The position numbers and the translations under genes are program-made. The notes beneath the pieces are model-generated. The model was not told the origin of the DNA, searched no databases, and saw only the letters and a program-made list of their open reading frames with translations. Positions 50,791 through 58,470 of a DNA stretch of 64,000 bases are shown one piece after another; position 1 is the first letter of the stretch; every line of letters starts with the position of its first letter. The stretch is from RDYJ01 sp034931405 (GTDB taxonomy: Bacteria; Cyanobacteriota; Cyanobacteriia; Cyanobacteriales; Nostocaceae), in NCBI RefSeq assembly GCF_034931405.1, contig NZ_JAYGHA010000023.1:1-64000 (forward strand), in the 5' to 3' direction.

Positions 50791-51075
50791 ATGAACAAAG
50801 GCGAATTAATTGATCATATTGCTGAAAAAACTAATGTTACCAAGAAACAGGTTGACCAAGTTTTGAGTGCTGCCATAGACACTATTATCGAGGCTGTGGC
50901 CTCTGGTGATAAAGTCACTCTGGTAGGTTTTGGTTCTTTTGAATCACGGGAACGCAAAGCTCGTGAAGGTCGCAATCCCAAAACCAATGAAAAAATGGAA
51001 ATCCCAGCTACCAAGGTTCCCGCCTTCTCTGCTGGGAAACTATTTAGAGAAAGGGTAGCACCCCCAAAAGAGTAA
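50791..51075 (+). CDS. hup: HU-type nucleoid protein
   Basis: 94 residues from the ATG at 50791 (AAGGAG six bases upstream); a TTG at 50755 is not needed. MNKGELIDHIAEKTNVTKKQ, VTLVGFGSFESRERKAREG, RNPKTNEKMEIPATKVPAFS and GKLF are the full HU pattern including the DNA-intercalating loop proline. The Anabaena orthologue is called HanA and is needed for heterocyst development, as I recall. cobD follows 26 bases after the stop. Confidence 0.95.
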   Translation: MNKGELIDHIAEKTNVTKKQVDQVLSAAIDTIIEAVASGDKVTLVGFGSFESRERKAREGRNPKTNEKMEIPATKVPAFSAGKLFRERVAPPKE

Positions 51076-51101
51076 GTTCTGTTCTAGGGAGTCTATTTTT
51101 G

Positions 51102-52181
51102 ATGCGACAACAGGCACACGGGGGAAATTTGGCTTGGGCAGCGGCATTAGCTGGTTGTTCCCCGGATGCTATTGTCGATTTTTCTGCCAGCATTAGCCCC
51201 TTGGGACCGCCAAACAGCGTTATTGCTGCGATTATGTCCCAACTTGGTAATTTGAAACACTATCCAGACCCAGATTATAGTGAACTAAAACTAGCTCTGG
51301 GTCACTTTCATCAACTACCATCTGACTGGATTTTGCCTGGTAATGGTTCAGCAGAATTACTGACTTTACTAGGTAGGGAATTAGCGCAATTAGTGGCAAC
51401 TGTTTTACTTACTCCAGCTTTTGGCGACTATTACCGCACCCTAGCGGCTTATAACGCTAAAGTGCTGGAGTTTCCTGTGGATTTGGGGACTGGGGACTGG
51501 GGACTGGGAAAAATTTATTCCTCATTTTCCTCAGATACCCCGTCTAAAAATTGTGGTTTGCTGCTAAATAATCCGCACAACCCGACGGGGAAGCTATTTT
51601 CACGGGAGGATATTTTGCCCTACCTGGAAGATTTTGCTTTGGTGGTGGTGGATGAAGCGTTTATGGATTTTCTGCCTCCTGAACAGGAACAGAGCCTAAT
51701 TGGGTTGGTACAGGAATATGAGAATTTAGTGATATTGCGATCGCTCACCAAGTTTTACAGTCTACCGGGGTTAAGGTTAGGATATGCGATCGCTCACCCT
51801 CACCGTTTGGCTAAATGGCAATCATGGCGAGACCCTTGGCCTGTAAATACCCTAGCTGCGGCCGCAGCCATAGCAGCACTCCAAGATACAGACTTTCAAC
51901 AACTCACCTGGAAATGGCTACCACAGGCACGAAATCAACTATTTCAGGGTTTATCTTCAATTAATGGATTACGACCCCTAGAAGGCGCTGTTAACTACTT
52001 ACTGGTAGAGTCCAAACAGTCTACATCTGAGTTACAAACAAAATTACTCCAACAGCACCAGATTTTAATTCGTGATTGTCTTAGCTTTAAAGAATTAGGC
52101 GATCGCTTTTTCCGCGTCGCTGTCCGTTCAGAAGCTGACAACCAACGCTTACTCATAGCCTTGAAGTCAGTTATCAGGTGA
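51102..52181 (+). CDS. cobD: Threonine-phosphate decarboxylase (CobD-like)
   Basis: 359 residues from the ATG at 51102; TTG at 51099 is the alternative. PLP fold type I enzyme: HGGNLAWAAALAGCSPDAIV and DFSASISPLGPP are CobD/CobC marks, with GNGSAELL, LLLNNPHNPTGKLF, VVVDEAFMDF and the PLP lysine in RSLTKFYSLPGLRLGY. It makes aminopropanol phosphate for the cobalamin (pseudocobalamin in cyanobacteria) lower arm. An STRR of three GGGGACT units sits in frame at 51485-51508 and adds a GTGDWGLG segment. Histidinol-phosphate aminotransferase (HisC) is the alternative. Confidence 0.88.
   Translation: MRQQAHGGNLAWAAALAGCSPDAIVDFSASISPLGPPNSVIAAIMSQLGNLKHYPDPDYSELKLALGHFHQLPSDWILPGNGSAELLTLLGRELAQLVATVLLTPAFGDYYRTLAAYNAKVLEFPVDLGTGDWGLGKIYSSFSSDTPSKNCGLLLNNPHNPTGKLFSREDILPYLEDFALVVVDEAFMDFLPPEQEQSLIGLVQEYENLVILRSLTKFYSLPGLRLGYAIAHPHRLAKWQSWRDPWPVNTLAAAAAIAALQDTDFQQLTWKWLPQARNQLFQGLSSINGLRPLEGAVNYLLVESKQSTSELQTKLLQQHQILIRDCLSFKELGDRFFRVAVRSEADNQRLLIALKSVIR
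51485..51508 (+). repeat. STRR inserted in frame within cobD
   Basis: Three GGGGACT heptamers (21 bases) plus GGG, translated as GTGDWGLG at residues about 129-137, in a region that is a surface loop in relatives. 21 bases keep the frame. Confidence 0.85.
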
Positions 52182-52252
52182 CAGGTGACAGGTGACAGGT
52201 GACAGGTGACAGTATATATTTTTCTGTTCTCTGTTCCCTGTTCCCTGTTCCC
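52177..52252. repeat. STRR arrays running into the assembly gap
   Basis: CAGGTGA heptamers (52177-52210) and TTCCCTG heptamers (52226-52252) stop at the first N. The gap is most likely unresolved repeat. Confidence 0.85.
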
Positions 52253-52402
52253 NNNNNNNNNNNNNNNNNNNNNNNNNNNNNNNNNNNNNNNNNNNNNNNN
52301 NNNNNNNNNNNNNNNNNNNNNNNNNNNNNNNNNNNNNNNNNNNNNNNNNNNNNNNNNNNNNNNNNNNNNNNNNNNNNNNNNNNNNNNNNNNNNNNNNNNN
52401 NN
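52253..52402. other. Assembly gap (150 N)
   Basis: 150 undetermined bases between cobD and the oxidoreductase gene. The true length may differ. It does not interrupt either gene: cobD stops at 52181 and the next ATG is at 52411. Confidence 0.98.
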
Positions 52403-52410
52403 TATGACTA

Positions 52411-53928
52411 ATGAAAATTGATTACGATATTGTAATTATTGGCGGTAGTATTGCCGGATACCAAGCAGCCCTAACTGCAAGCCAACTACAGGCTAAAGTT
52501 GCCTTAGTACAGCCACAAGTCAACTATGAATTGAATTATCATTATCCACTCAGCGAATTGGGTAAAAGATCCCAGCAGTGTTTTGATCTAGCAAATCTTG
52601 GCATTATTACCCAAAAAGGAAATACTGCACCGGATATTTATCTGGATAAGCAGATTAATAATACTGCAGTACCAAAAAAACCGGAAATCCCAATCCATCA
52701 AAGCATCTGCACCTATTCTTACAAGCAAGCGATGTTGTCTGCTCAAGGTATTGCAGCAAATTTCAACCAAATTAATTCTGTTGCTAATTTAGCAGCCCAA
52801 GGAGTAGATGTAATTATCGGTAGTGGTAAATTTCACACTCAACCACTAAGTTTTGCAGTTAATGACCGCATTTTAAGCTCCCGTACCTATTTACTAGCTA
52901 GTGGTTCATGTCCCCAAATTCCCAATATTGAAGGTTTAAAAACCACAGGTTATGTCACTTTAACTAATATTTGGCAATCTTTAGAAAAATCAAACCTCCC
53001 CAAAAATTGGGTGATTTTAGGTGGTTTACCTCAAAGTGTGGAAATTGCTCAAACTTTAGCCCGTTTAGGTTGCAGCATCAATTTAATAGTTAACCATCCT
53101 AGTGTTTTTTCTCATCTTGATCCAGAAATAGCCCAATTATTGATAGCAGAATTAGAAGCTGACGGAGTGCGAGTTTTTAACCAAACAATAGTAACTCAAG
53201 TGCGGCAAATTGAAGATAAAAAATGGGTTCAAGTGGGAGATAAAGCCATTGAAACTGATGAAATTTTAGTTGCAAATGGACAACAGCCAAATATAGAGTC
53301 TTTGAATTTAGCAGATGTAGGAGTAAAGTGGCATCCACGCCGTTTAATTGTCAACGAAAAATTACAAACTACAAATCAACGCATTTACGCTTGTAGTGAT
53401 GTCATAGGTGGTTATGATATTGCTAATATCGCTAATTATGAAGCGAAAATTGCTGTTAAAAATGCGCTTTTTTTGCCAAGACTTGCAGTTAATTATGCTT
53501 GTATTCCTTGGGTAATATCTTCTCAGCCAATGGTAGCACAAGTTGGTTTAACAGAACCACAAGCTAAACGCCGATATGGTAAAAACCAGGTTTTAGTTTT
53601 AAAGCAATATTTTAAATCAATAATAGCGGCACAAATTAAAGGCGAAATTACAGGTATTTGTAAATTAATTGTTTTAGAAAATGGTCAAATTTTGGGATGT
53701 TCTATATTAGGTGCAGAAGCAGGAGAGTTGATTAACTTAATTGCTTTTGCAATGTCCCAAAATATTAAAATTGAGAATTTAGAAAATTTAGCTGTTGCTT
53801 ATCCTAGTTTCTCAGAAATATTAGCACAAACTGCAAGAGGATGGAGTCAGCAAAAACTCAATAAAAATCACATTTTACAAGAATTTCTCCAAAGTTTCTT
53901 CCATTTTCGACGTGATTGGAATTTATAA
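52411..53928 (+). CDS. FAD/NAD(P)-dependent oxidoreductase without the redox disulfide
   Basis: 505 residues with the fold of dihydrolipoamide dehydrogenase/mercuric reductase: FAD motif IVIIGGSIAGYQAAL at the N-terminus, a second GGLPQSVEIAQTLARLGCSI for NAD(P), FAD segment ILVANGQQPNIESLN with RIYACSDVIGGYDIAN, and the C-terminal dimerisation domain. The position where the family has Cys-x4-Cys after the first Rossmann unit reads QPQVNYELNYHYPLSELG with no cysteine pair. So it is probably not a disulfide reductase; it may reduce another acceptor. ATG start is eight bases after the assembly gap, so the upstream region is unknown. Confidence 0.85.
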   Translation: MKIDYDIVIIGGSIAGYQAALTASQLQAKVALVQPQVNYELNYHYPLSELGKRSQQCFDLANLGIITQKGNTAPDIYLDKQINNTAVPKKPEIPIHQSICTYSYKQAMLSAQGIAANFNQINSVANLAAQGVDVIIGSGKFHTQPLSFAVNDRILSSRTYLLASGSCPQIPNIEGLKTTGYVTLTNIWQSLEKSNLPKNWVILGGLPQSVEIAQTLARLGCSINLIVNHPSVFSHLDPEIAQLLIAELEADGVRVFNQTIVTQVRQIEDKKWVQVGDKAIETDEILVANGQQPNIESLNLADVGVKWHPRRLIVNEKLQTTNQRIYACSDVIGGYDIANIANYEAKIAVKNALFLPRLAVNYACIPWVISSQPMVAQVGLTEPQAKRRYGKNQVLVLKQYFKSIIAAQIKGEITGICKLIVLENGQILGCSILGAEAGELINLIAFAMSQNIKIENLENLAVAYPSFSEILAQTARGWSQQKLNKNHILQEFLQSFFHFRRDWNL

Positions 53929-53934
53929 TATTGG

Positions 53935-53993
53935 GGAATGGGGAATGGGGAATGGGGAATGGGGAATGGGGAATGGGGAATGGGGAATGGGAA
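53935..53993. repeat. STRR array GGGGAAT
   Basis: Eight heptamers of GGGGAAT directly after the oxidoreductase stop, before a long inverted repeat. Confidence 0.88.
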
Positions 53994-53996
53994 TAG

Positions 53997-54069
53997 GTAG
54001 GGGCGAAGCATTCGGGCGATAATTTATCAGTTTTTTCCCAGGTTTATCTTCCGAATGCTTCGCCCCTAC
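53997..54069. repeat. Long hairpin element between convergent genes
   Basis: Perfect 19-base arms, GTAGGGGCGAAGCATTCGG (53997-54015) and its complement (54051-54069), around a 35-base loop. Located between the convergent oxidoreductase and DUF3685 genes, it could end transcripts from both sides; the arms resemble a dispersed palindromic repeat (MITE-like). Confidence 0.8.
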
Positions 54070-54080
54070 GACTACTCCTA

Positions 54081-55829
54081 TTATTTATCCTTTTCAACAT
54101 TGCGTTTGAGAGTTTTTTCTATGAGAGAAACACTACCGATACCTTGAAGAACACCACGGGCAACTAAACCTAAACCACGACCAATAATTTTAGTGAGAAT
54201 GAAAACAATACCACTACCTAAAAAAGATAATAAAGATTGTATACGAGGTGCGATCGCATCCCGAAGTTCTAACAGTAATGTCACTACTAAGGAAATACCG
54301 GAAAGTTCTGCTAACTCCTGGTTACGTGGGGCATAAATTGAAATTTTAGCAATACCACGAGGTGCAAAAACAAATAACTCATACCGACTTTCAAAAATTG
54401 CTTGGGGTTCATTTACATAATTATTTAACCTGTATTTCCAAGATAAATTATTTCTAAACCGTTCAATTTCTCTTGTCGAAATTAAGTGACGATCATAAAA
54501 ATTTTGTTTTATAGATTCTACATCCGCCAAAAAATTGAGCAATGGTTGTAATACACCATTAGCAATCTGAATTAATAAATTTTCTAAAATCATTGATGCT
54601 TGGGAGTTTGCTGCTTCAGTACCTGCTGGATATGATGTATTATCAACATACAAATCTGTGTGCCAGAGTAGATAAGCAAATAATTCTATAACCAAGGGAA
54701 TTTTATTCAAGATTTCAGTTTCTACACCTGCGGAATTATTCAATAAGAAATTGGCTATTTCTATGTTTTTATCACCTATAGTTATCCGTGAAAACTTGCC
54801 ATAAAAATCTGTAATGGCTGATTGCCATAAATTATTGAGTAATTTAGCTTTTAACTCTGGTAATTGATTATTTTCAATTTTTGAACTACGTAATTCATCT
54901 AATTGTTGAGATATTTTTTGCAAGATGAGATAAAGTAATTCTCTTTTTTTTTCTTCCCGGAGGATATCAATTTCTAAAGGTATATCGGTAAGATTTTGTA
55001 AAGGAAATTGGAGTTTATGAATACAAGATGCAAATAATGTCGATTGTAGTGCTTTTGCATTCAATAAAGGCGGTAAAATAGTTTGTATTTGTTGTGATTC
55101 TGGTTTACTAATGGTCTTACTAAGGTAAGAAATGGGTGGTGGTAGTGGTTGGGGAGTTTGTATTGGTTGTCTTTCCTCTGGTGCAGCTAATAAATGATTA
55201 ACTAGCCAACGCGCAGCTAACATTTCCCGGCGTTGTCCGGCGAGAATAGCTTTATCTAATAATGGTAATCCAGGTATTTTTAATTGTGCGGTAACTGCGG
55301 TGAGGGTGTTATTAATGTGGCTAATTCCTGACAAACGGAGGTTATTTCGCAGTTTAGTAAAAGGTAAATGAGATGATGGAGGATTTATTCCTGGAGTTAG
55401 CAACCAATAATAACCACCCGATGCTATTTCTTGGATAGTGGGGACTAATTCAGAAATGGATATACCTTTGGGACAATAGCCATTTACGCCCATATTTTTT
55501 GCTGCCAATAATAGTTCTGGTGTAGATATAGAACTCAGCAACAAAATAGGTATATGAGGGTATAAAGCTTTGAGTTGTCGACAAAATTGTAATCCTAACT
55601 GCTGAGATTCGGTAGAACTCCCATTGCCTAATTCTAAAACTATTAAATTAACTGGGTTTTGATCAGGTGTAATTATTTCTAATAACACCTGTAAAGCTGC
55701 GGTATCGGTGGAGACATCCGCTACTACTTGTAGGTGGGGAATTGTTTCTAAAGCTACCCTTAATCCTAGACGAAAGATGGGATCTGGGTCAATTAACAAT
55801 AAATTTAAGTGTAAAGGGCGATCGCTCAT
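54081..55829 (-). CDS. Response-regulator-like protein with DUF3685
   Basis: 582 residues from the ATG at 55829 (a TTG at 55859 would add ten). The N-terminal 125 residues have the receiver fold: LLIDPDPIFRLGLRVALE, LIVLELGNG where the phospho-acceptor Asp should be, LLLSSISTPE and GYCPKGI. The acceptor position is Glu in this alignment, so phosphorylation is doubtful. The remainder is DUF3685, helical, ending in apolar segments with IVFILTKIIGRGLGLVARGV. Homologues occur in cyanobacteria and plastid-bearing plants; the function is unknown. Confidence 0.8.
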   Translation of the reverse strand: MSDRPLHLNLLLIDPDPIFRLGLRVALETIPHLQVVADVSTDTAALQVLLEIITPDQNPVNLIVLELGNGSSTESQQLGLQFCRQLKALYPHIPILLLSSISTPELLLAAKNMGVNGYCPKGISISELVPTIQEIASGGYYWLLTPGINPPSSHLPFTKLRNNLRLSGISHINNTLTAVTAQLKIPGLPLLDKAILAGQRREMLAARWLVNHLLAAPEERQPIQTPQPLPPPISYLSKTISKPESQQIQTILPPLLNAKALQSTLFASCIHKLQFPLQNLTDIPLEIDILREEKKRELLYLILQKISQQLDELRSSKIENNQLPELKAKLLNNLWQSAITDFYGKFSRITIGDKNIEIANFLLNNSAGVETEILNKIPLVIELFAYLLWHTDLYVDNTSYPAGTEAANSQASMILENLLIQIANGVLQPLLNFLADVESIKQNFYDRHLISTREIERFRNNLSWKYRLNNYVNEPQAIFESRYELFVFAPRGIAKISIYAPRNQELAELSGISLVVTLLLELRDAIAPRIQSLLSFLGSGIVFILTKIIGRGLGLVARGVLQGIGSVSLIEKTLKRNVEKDK

Positions 55830-55961
55830 ACTCAGGTAATCTACAGATAGACTTTCCAACTATCAGTTGTCAGTGAAAAAAGGCAAGATGCAAGAGGTCT
55901 TTAATTCTCCCCATCTTCCCATTTCCTCACACTTCTATCATCTATCATCTATCACCTGTGT

Positions 55962-56402
55962 TTATTCTGGGTTACGGTGTCCAAAAAAGTTAATAGTGTA
56001 ACCACTAATTTTAACGCCTGTTTGGTTCTCAACTTGTTGAATCAATTCGTGCGGTAGTTCTATATGTACATCCAGAATTTGATTTGTATCCATACAGTTG
56101 ACGTGGCTGTGGGCATCACTGATATTTCCGTATAAACGCCCATCACAATGTTCAATACACTCAATAATACCCTGACTGGATAAGGCTTCTAGATTTTGAT
56201 AAACAGAAGTATGGCCGATTTCTTTATTTTGTTGATTCAAGCGATCATAAATTTCCCTAGCGGAAAGATGTTCATCTGCTTGCCAAAGTAATTCCAGTAT
56301 AAAACGTCGCTGACGGCTAACGCGCATACCCAGCAGTTGACACCGATCTATGGCATCTTCTAAGGAACGAATTGCTTTTGTAGAAATAGCTGGCTTGTGC
56401 AT
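55962..56402 (-). CDS. furC: Fur-family regulator of PerR/FurC type
   Basis: 146 residues. Winged-helix N-terminus (LGMRVSRQRRFILELLWQAD, HLSAREIYDRL, IGHTSVYQNLEALSSQGII) and a dimerisation domain with DAHSHVNCMD. There is no Cys-x2-Cys pair, so the structural zinc site of typical Fur/Zur is absent. The sequence closely resembles what I recall of Anabaena FurC, the PerR homologue that controls peroxide defence; FurA and Zur (FurB) have different metal motifs. Transcribed away from crr6. Confidence 0.8.
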   Translation of the reverse strand: MHKPAISTKAIRSLEDAIDRCQLLGMRVSRQRRFILELLWQADEHLSAREIYDRLNQQNKEIGHTSVYQNLEALSSQGIIECIEHCDGRLYGNISDAHSHVNCMDTNQILDVHIELPHELIQQVENQTGVKISGYTINFFGHRNPE

Positions 56403-56776
56403 ATTTCAGTTGTAACTATAGGGATATTCTTACTGTTAATTAACCCTTCCAAGACAATTACTGTTTTTTATACAGAAGGATCTTAAACACATTTTTTGCT
56501 TATACCTGTGTTGTTGACGCTAAATGCTCTATTAATCACAGGTAGAAGCAAGTTTAGCCTTTGATTAACAGTTGCTTTGTTAAATCCTAACTCTAAAACA
56601 AACTCATTACAACTTTAGCTTAAAAATGCAGTAAATGTCCAGGTAAGGAGGTGTATTTTAGTTAACATTCTATAAAAACATAAGTAGTCAATAGACGGTA
56701 GCGTCAATGCCCAAAAACTGCTACTGTGGATTCTCAATACCCAATTTGAGCCATCAAAAAAGCAGCAAATCAGTCA
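56403..56776. other. Divergent promoter region between furC and crr6
   Basis: 374 AT-rich bases with no gene. Near 56660-56672 the TTAGTTAACATTCTA-like stretch and near 56436 GTTAATTAACCC are palindrome-rich, as a PerR/Fur box would be, but I cannot call a site with confidence. AAGGAGGTG at 56644-56652 is not close to a start codon. Confidence 0.4.
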
Positions 56777-57259
56777 ATGACAATCACAATCACCATTAAT
56801 AACGATTCCATTAACAATCTGGATTTGTCACCTGCATTCACGATAATTGAACCGCTGCTGCAAGAGAAATCCATTACATCCCAAGAACAGCAACTGCGCT
56901 TTGAAATTAACTACGCACAGGAAGCAAATGATCCAAGAGAATTTTCAGAAATTCCAGAAGTACGATTATGGTTTGTGCGTCTAGATGCCAAATATCCTTG
57001 GTTGCCATTTTTACTAGATTGGAAAGCTGGGGAATTTGCCCGTTACTCCGCCATGCTAGTACCCCATCAGTTTAGTTCTAAAGAAGGGATACAGTATAAC
57101 CCTGAAGCCTTAGAAATTTTTTTGATGCACAAAATTTTTATTTTGAGTGATTGGCTAAAACAGCAAAATATCCCCACTCAATTCCGGCTTAAATCTCTAG
57201 CGCAAATACTAGGTTATGAATTAGAAGATGGTTTCTTTGAAATGATTGAAACAAGATAA
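56777..57259 (+). CDS. CRR6-type NDH-1 assembly factor
   Basis: 160 residues of the DUF1817/CRR6 family: DPREFSEIPEVRLWFVRLDA, YPWLPFLLDWKAGEFARYSA, MLVPHQFSSKEGIQYNPEAL and KIFILSDWL. In plants CRR6 is needed for assembly of the chloroplast NDH subcomplex A through NdhI; the cyanobacterial homologue is linked to NDH-1 assembly. Soluble, no TM. Single gene with its own promoter region. Confidence 0.88.
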   Translation: MTITITINNDSINNLDLSPAFTIIEPLLQEKSITSQEQQLRFEINYAQEANDPREFSEIPEVRLWFVRLDAKYPWLPFLLDWKAGEFARYSAMLVPHQFSSKEGIQYNPEALEIFLMHKIFILSDWLKQQNIPTQFRLKSLAQILGYELEDGFFEMIETR

Positions 57260-57429
57260 GAATTTAGGAGGCAGGAGTCAGGAGTCAGGATTTAAGAAGA
57301 GTTCAGATTAATTTTTATGCTCCAATCCCAAGTAAAATTCAAAGTTCAGAGAGTGGGAGAAAAATGAATTAAAAATTATTAATTAATTTTGAATTTTGAA
57401 TTTTGAATTTTGAATTGGAGCAAAGCGAC
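57259..57429. repeat. Short repeats downstream of crr6
   Basis: GGAGTCA units (57268-57290) and five GAATTTT heptamers (57388-57417) in the space before the convergent GT9 gene. Confidence 0.75.
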
Positions 57430-58389
57430 TCAACCTCCCCAGATTTTTTCTAAAACAGTTGCAGGTGGAATATCTGCCGTTTTACCAGTAGGAGATTTAA
57501 TAGCGAGGAATTTATCACTTTGTGGTAATAACTTGCCAGGTTCTGTAGAACCCAGTAGGACGATGGTAAAGGTTTGCACAGCTACAGCAAGTTGTAGTGG
57601 CGCACTTTCAATAGATAGCATCAAACTAGCGCCACCAATTATGGCAGTTAACTTGCCAACATCATCAGGAAAAATCACTTTAATTCCTGGGCAAGATTCC
57701 AGTAAAGATAACACAAATGGCTCATCATCAGTTTCTTTAATAACCACCACTGGTAAATTTGCTTGTTTGCGTTGGCAATCTTGGATAATTTGTTGCCAAC
57801 TGGCCAGAGGATAGTTTGTATTTTCACTATCAATTTGGGACAACTTGCCAGAACCACCGTAAATCAGGATATAACCTGTTTCATGTATTTCCAAGCGTTT
57901 TTGTTGCTGTTGCGCCCATTCAATATCTGGTTTCAGGATATTTACTGATAAATCTGGGCAAAGTGTGTTAATTTTTAGAGGTTTCAATAGGTCATGATAC
58001 ATCGCTGCTATATATTGGGATGTATTTACAGATACGGTACTGGTAAGAAAACCTGCACCTTTGCCTTTAAAGCCGATGCGTGTGGGAATTCCCGTCAACC
58101 AGAGAAACAAACCTAAAAACCAGCTTTCTCCAGCAGTAATAGCAATATCATACTCGCGATCGCGAATCGTACCCACCAAGTTACCCCAATCTGCTAGACT
58201 ATTACGATCTTTGTAATCAAAGGTCAATACCTCATGAACTGACTGGCTGACTCGGTAGGCAGCCTTTGACCGAGGTTCCACAACGACATCTATCTGCGCG
58301 TTGGGATAATAACGCTTCAGATCATCCAAAGTGGGAAAAAAGAGAATTTGGTCGCCAATTGAACCAGGTACAAAAGCTACTACTCGCAT
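57430..58389 (-). CDS. GT9-family glycosyltransferase (heptosyltransferase-like)
   Basis: 319 residues. The N-terminus FVPGSIGDQILFFPTLDDLK and PNAQIDVVVEPRS, then GFKGKGAGFLTS and ILIYGGSGKLSQ mark the GT9/ADP-heptose:LPS heptosyltransferase family; the C-terminal FTIVLLGSTEPGKLLP region binds nucleotide sugar. Possibly acts on LPS or cell-surface glycan, but the donor and acceptor are not deducible, as many cyanobacteria lack heptose. It lies 81 bases downstream of pabAB on the same strand. Confidence 0.85.
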   Translation of the reverse strand: MRVVAFVPGSIGDQILFFPTLDDLKRYYPNAQIDVVVEPRSKAAYRVSQSVHEVLTFDYKDRNSLADWGNLVGTIRDREYDIAITAGESWFLGLFLWLTGIPTRIGFKGKGAGFLTSTVSVNTSQYIAAMYHDLLKPLKINTLCPDLSVNILKPDIEWAQQQQKRLEIHETGYILIYGGSGKLSQIDSENTNYPLASWQQIIQDCQRKQANLPVVVIKETDDEPFVLSLLESCPGIKVIFPDDVGKLTAIIGGASLMLSIESAPLQLAVAVQTFTIVLLGSTEPGKLLPQSDKFLAIKSPTGKTADIPPATVLEKIWGG

Positions 58390-58470
58390 AAATAATAATA
58401 TTTATTGACGCTTATCGCTCCTTATTTTAGGGGAATATCGGTAAGATAGTTGGACTTTCAGATTGTTAAA

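Noticed and set aside
52199..52421. Open frames across the N gap
   Set aside because: They consist of X residues from undetermined bases and repeat sequence.
57410..57814. 134-codon plus-strand frame
   Set aside because: It is the antisense shadow of the GT9 gene.
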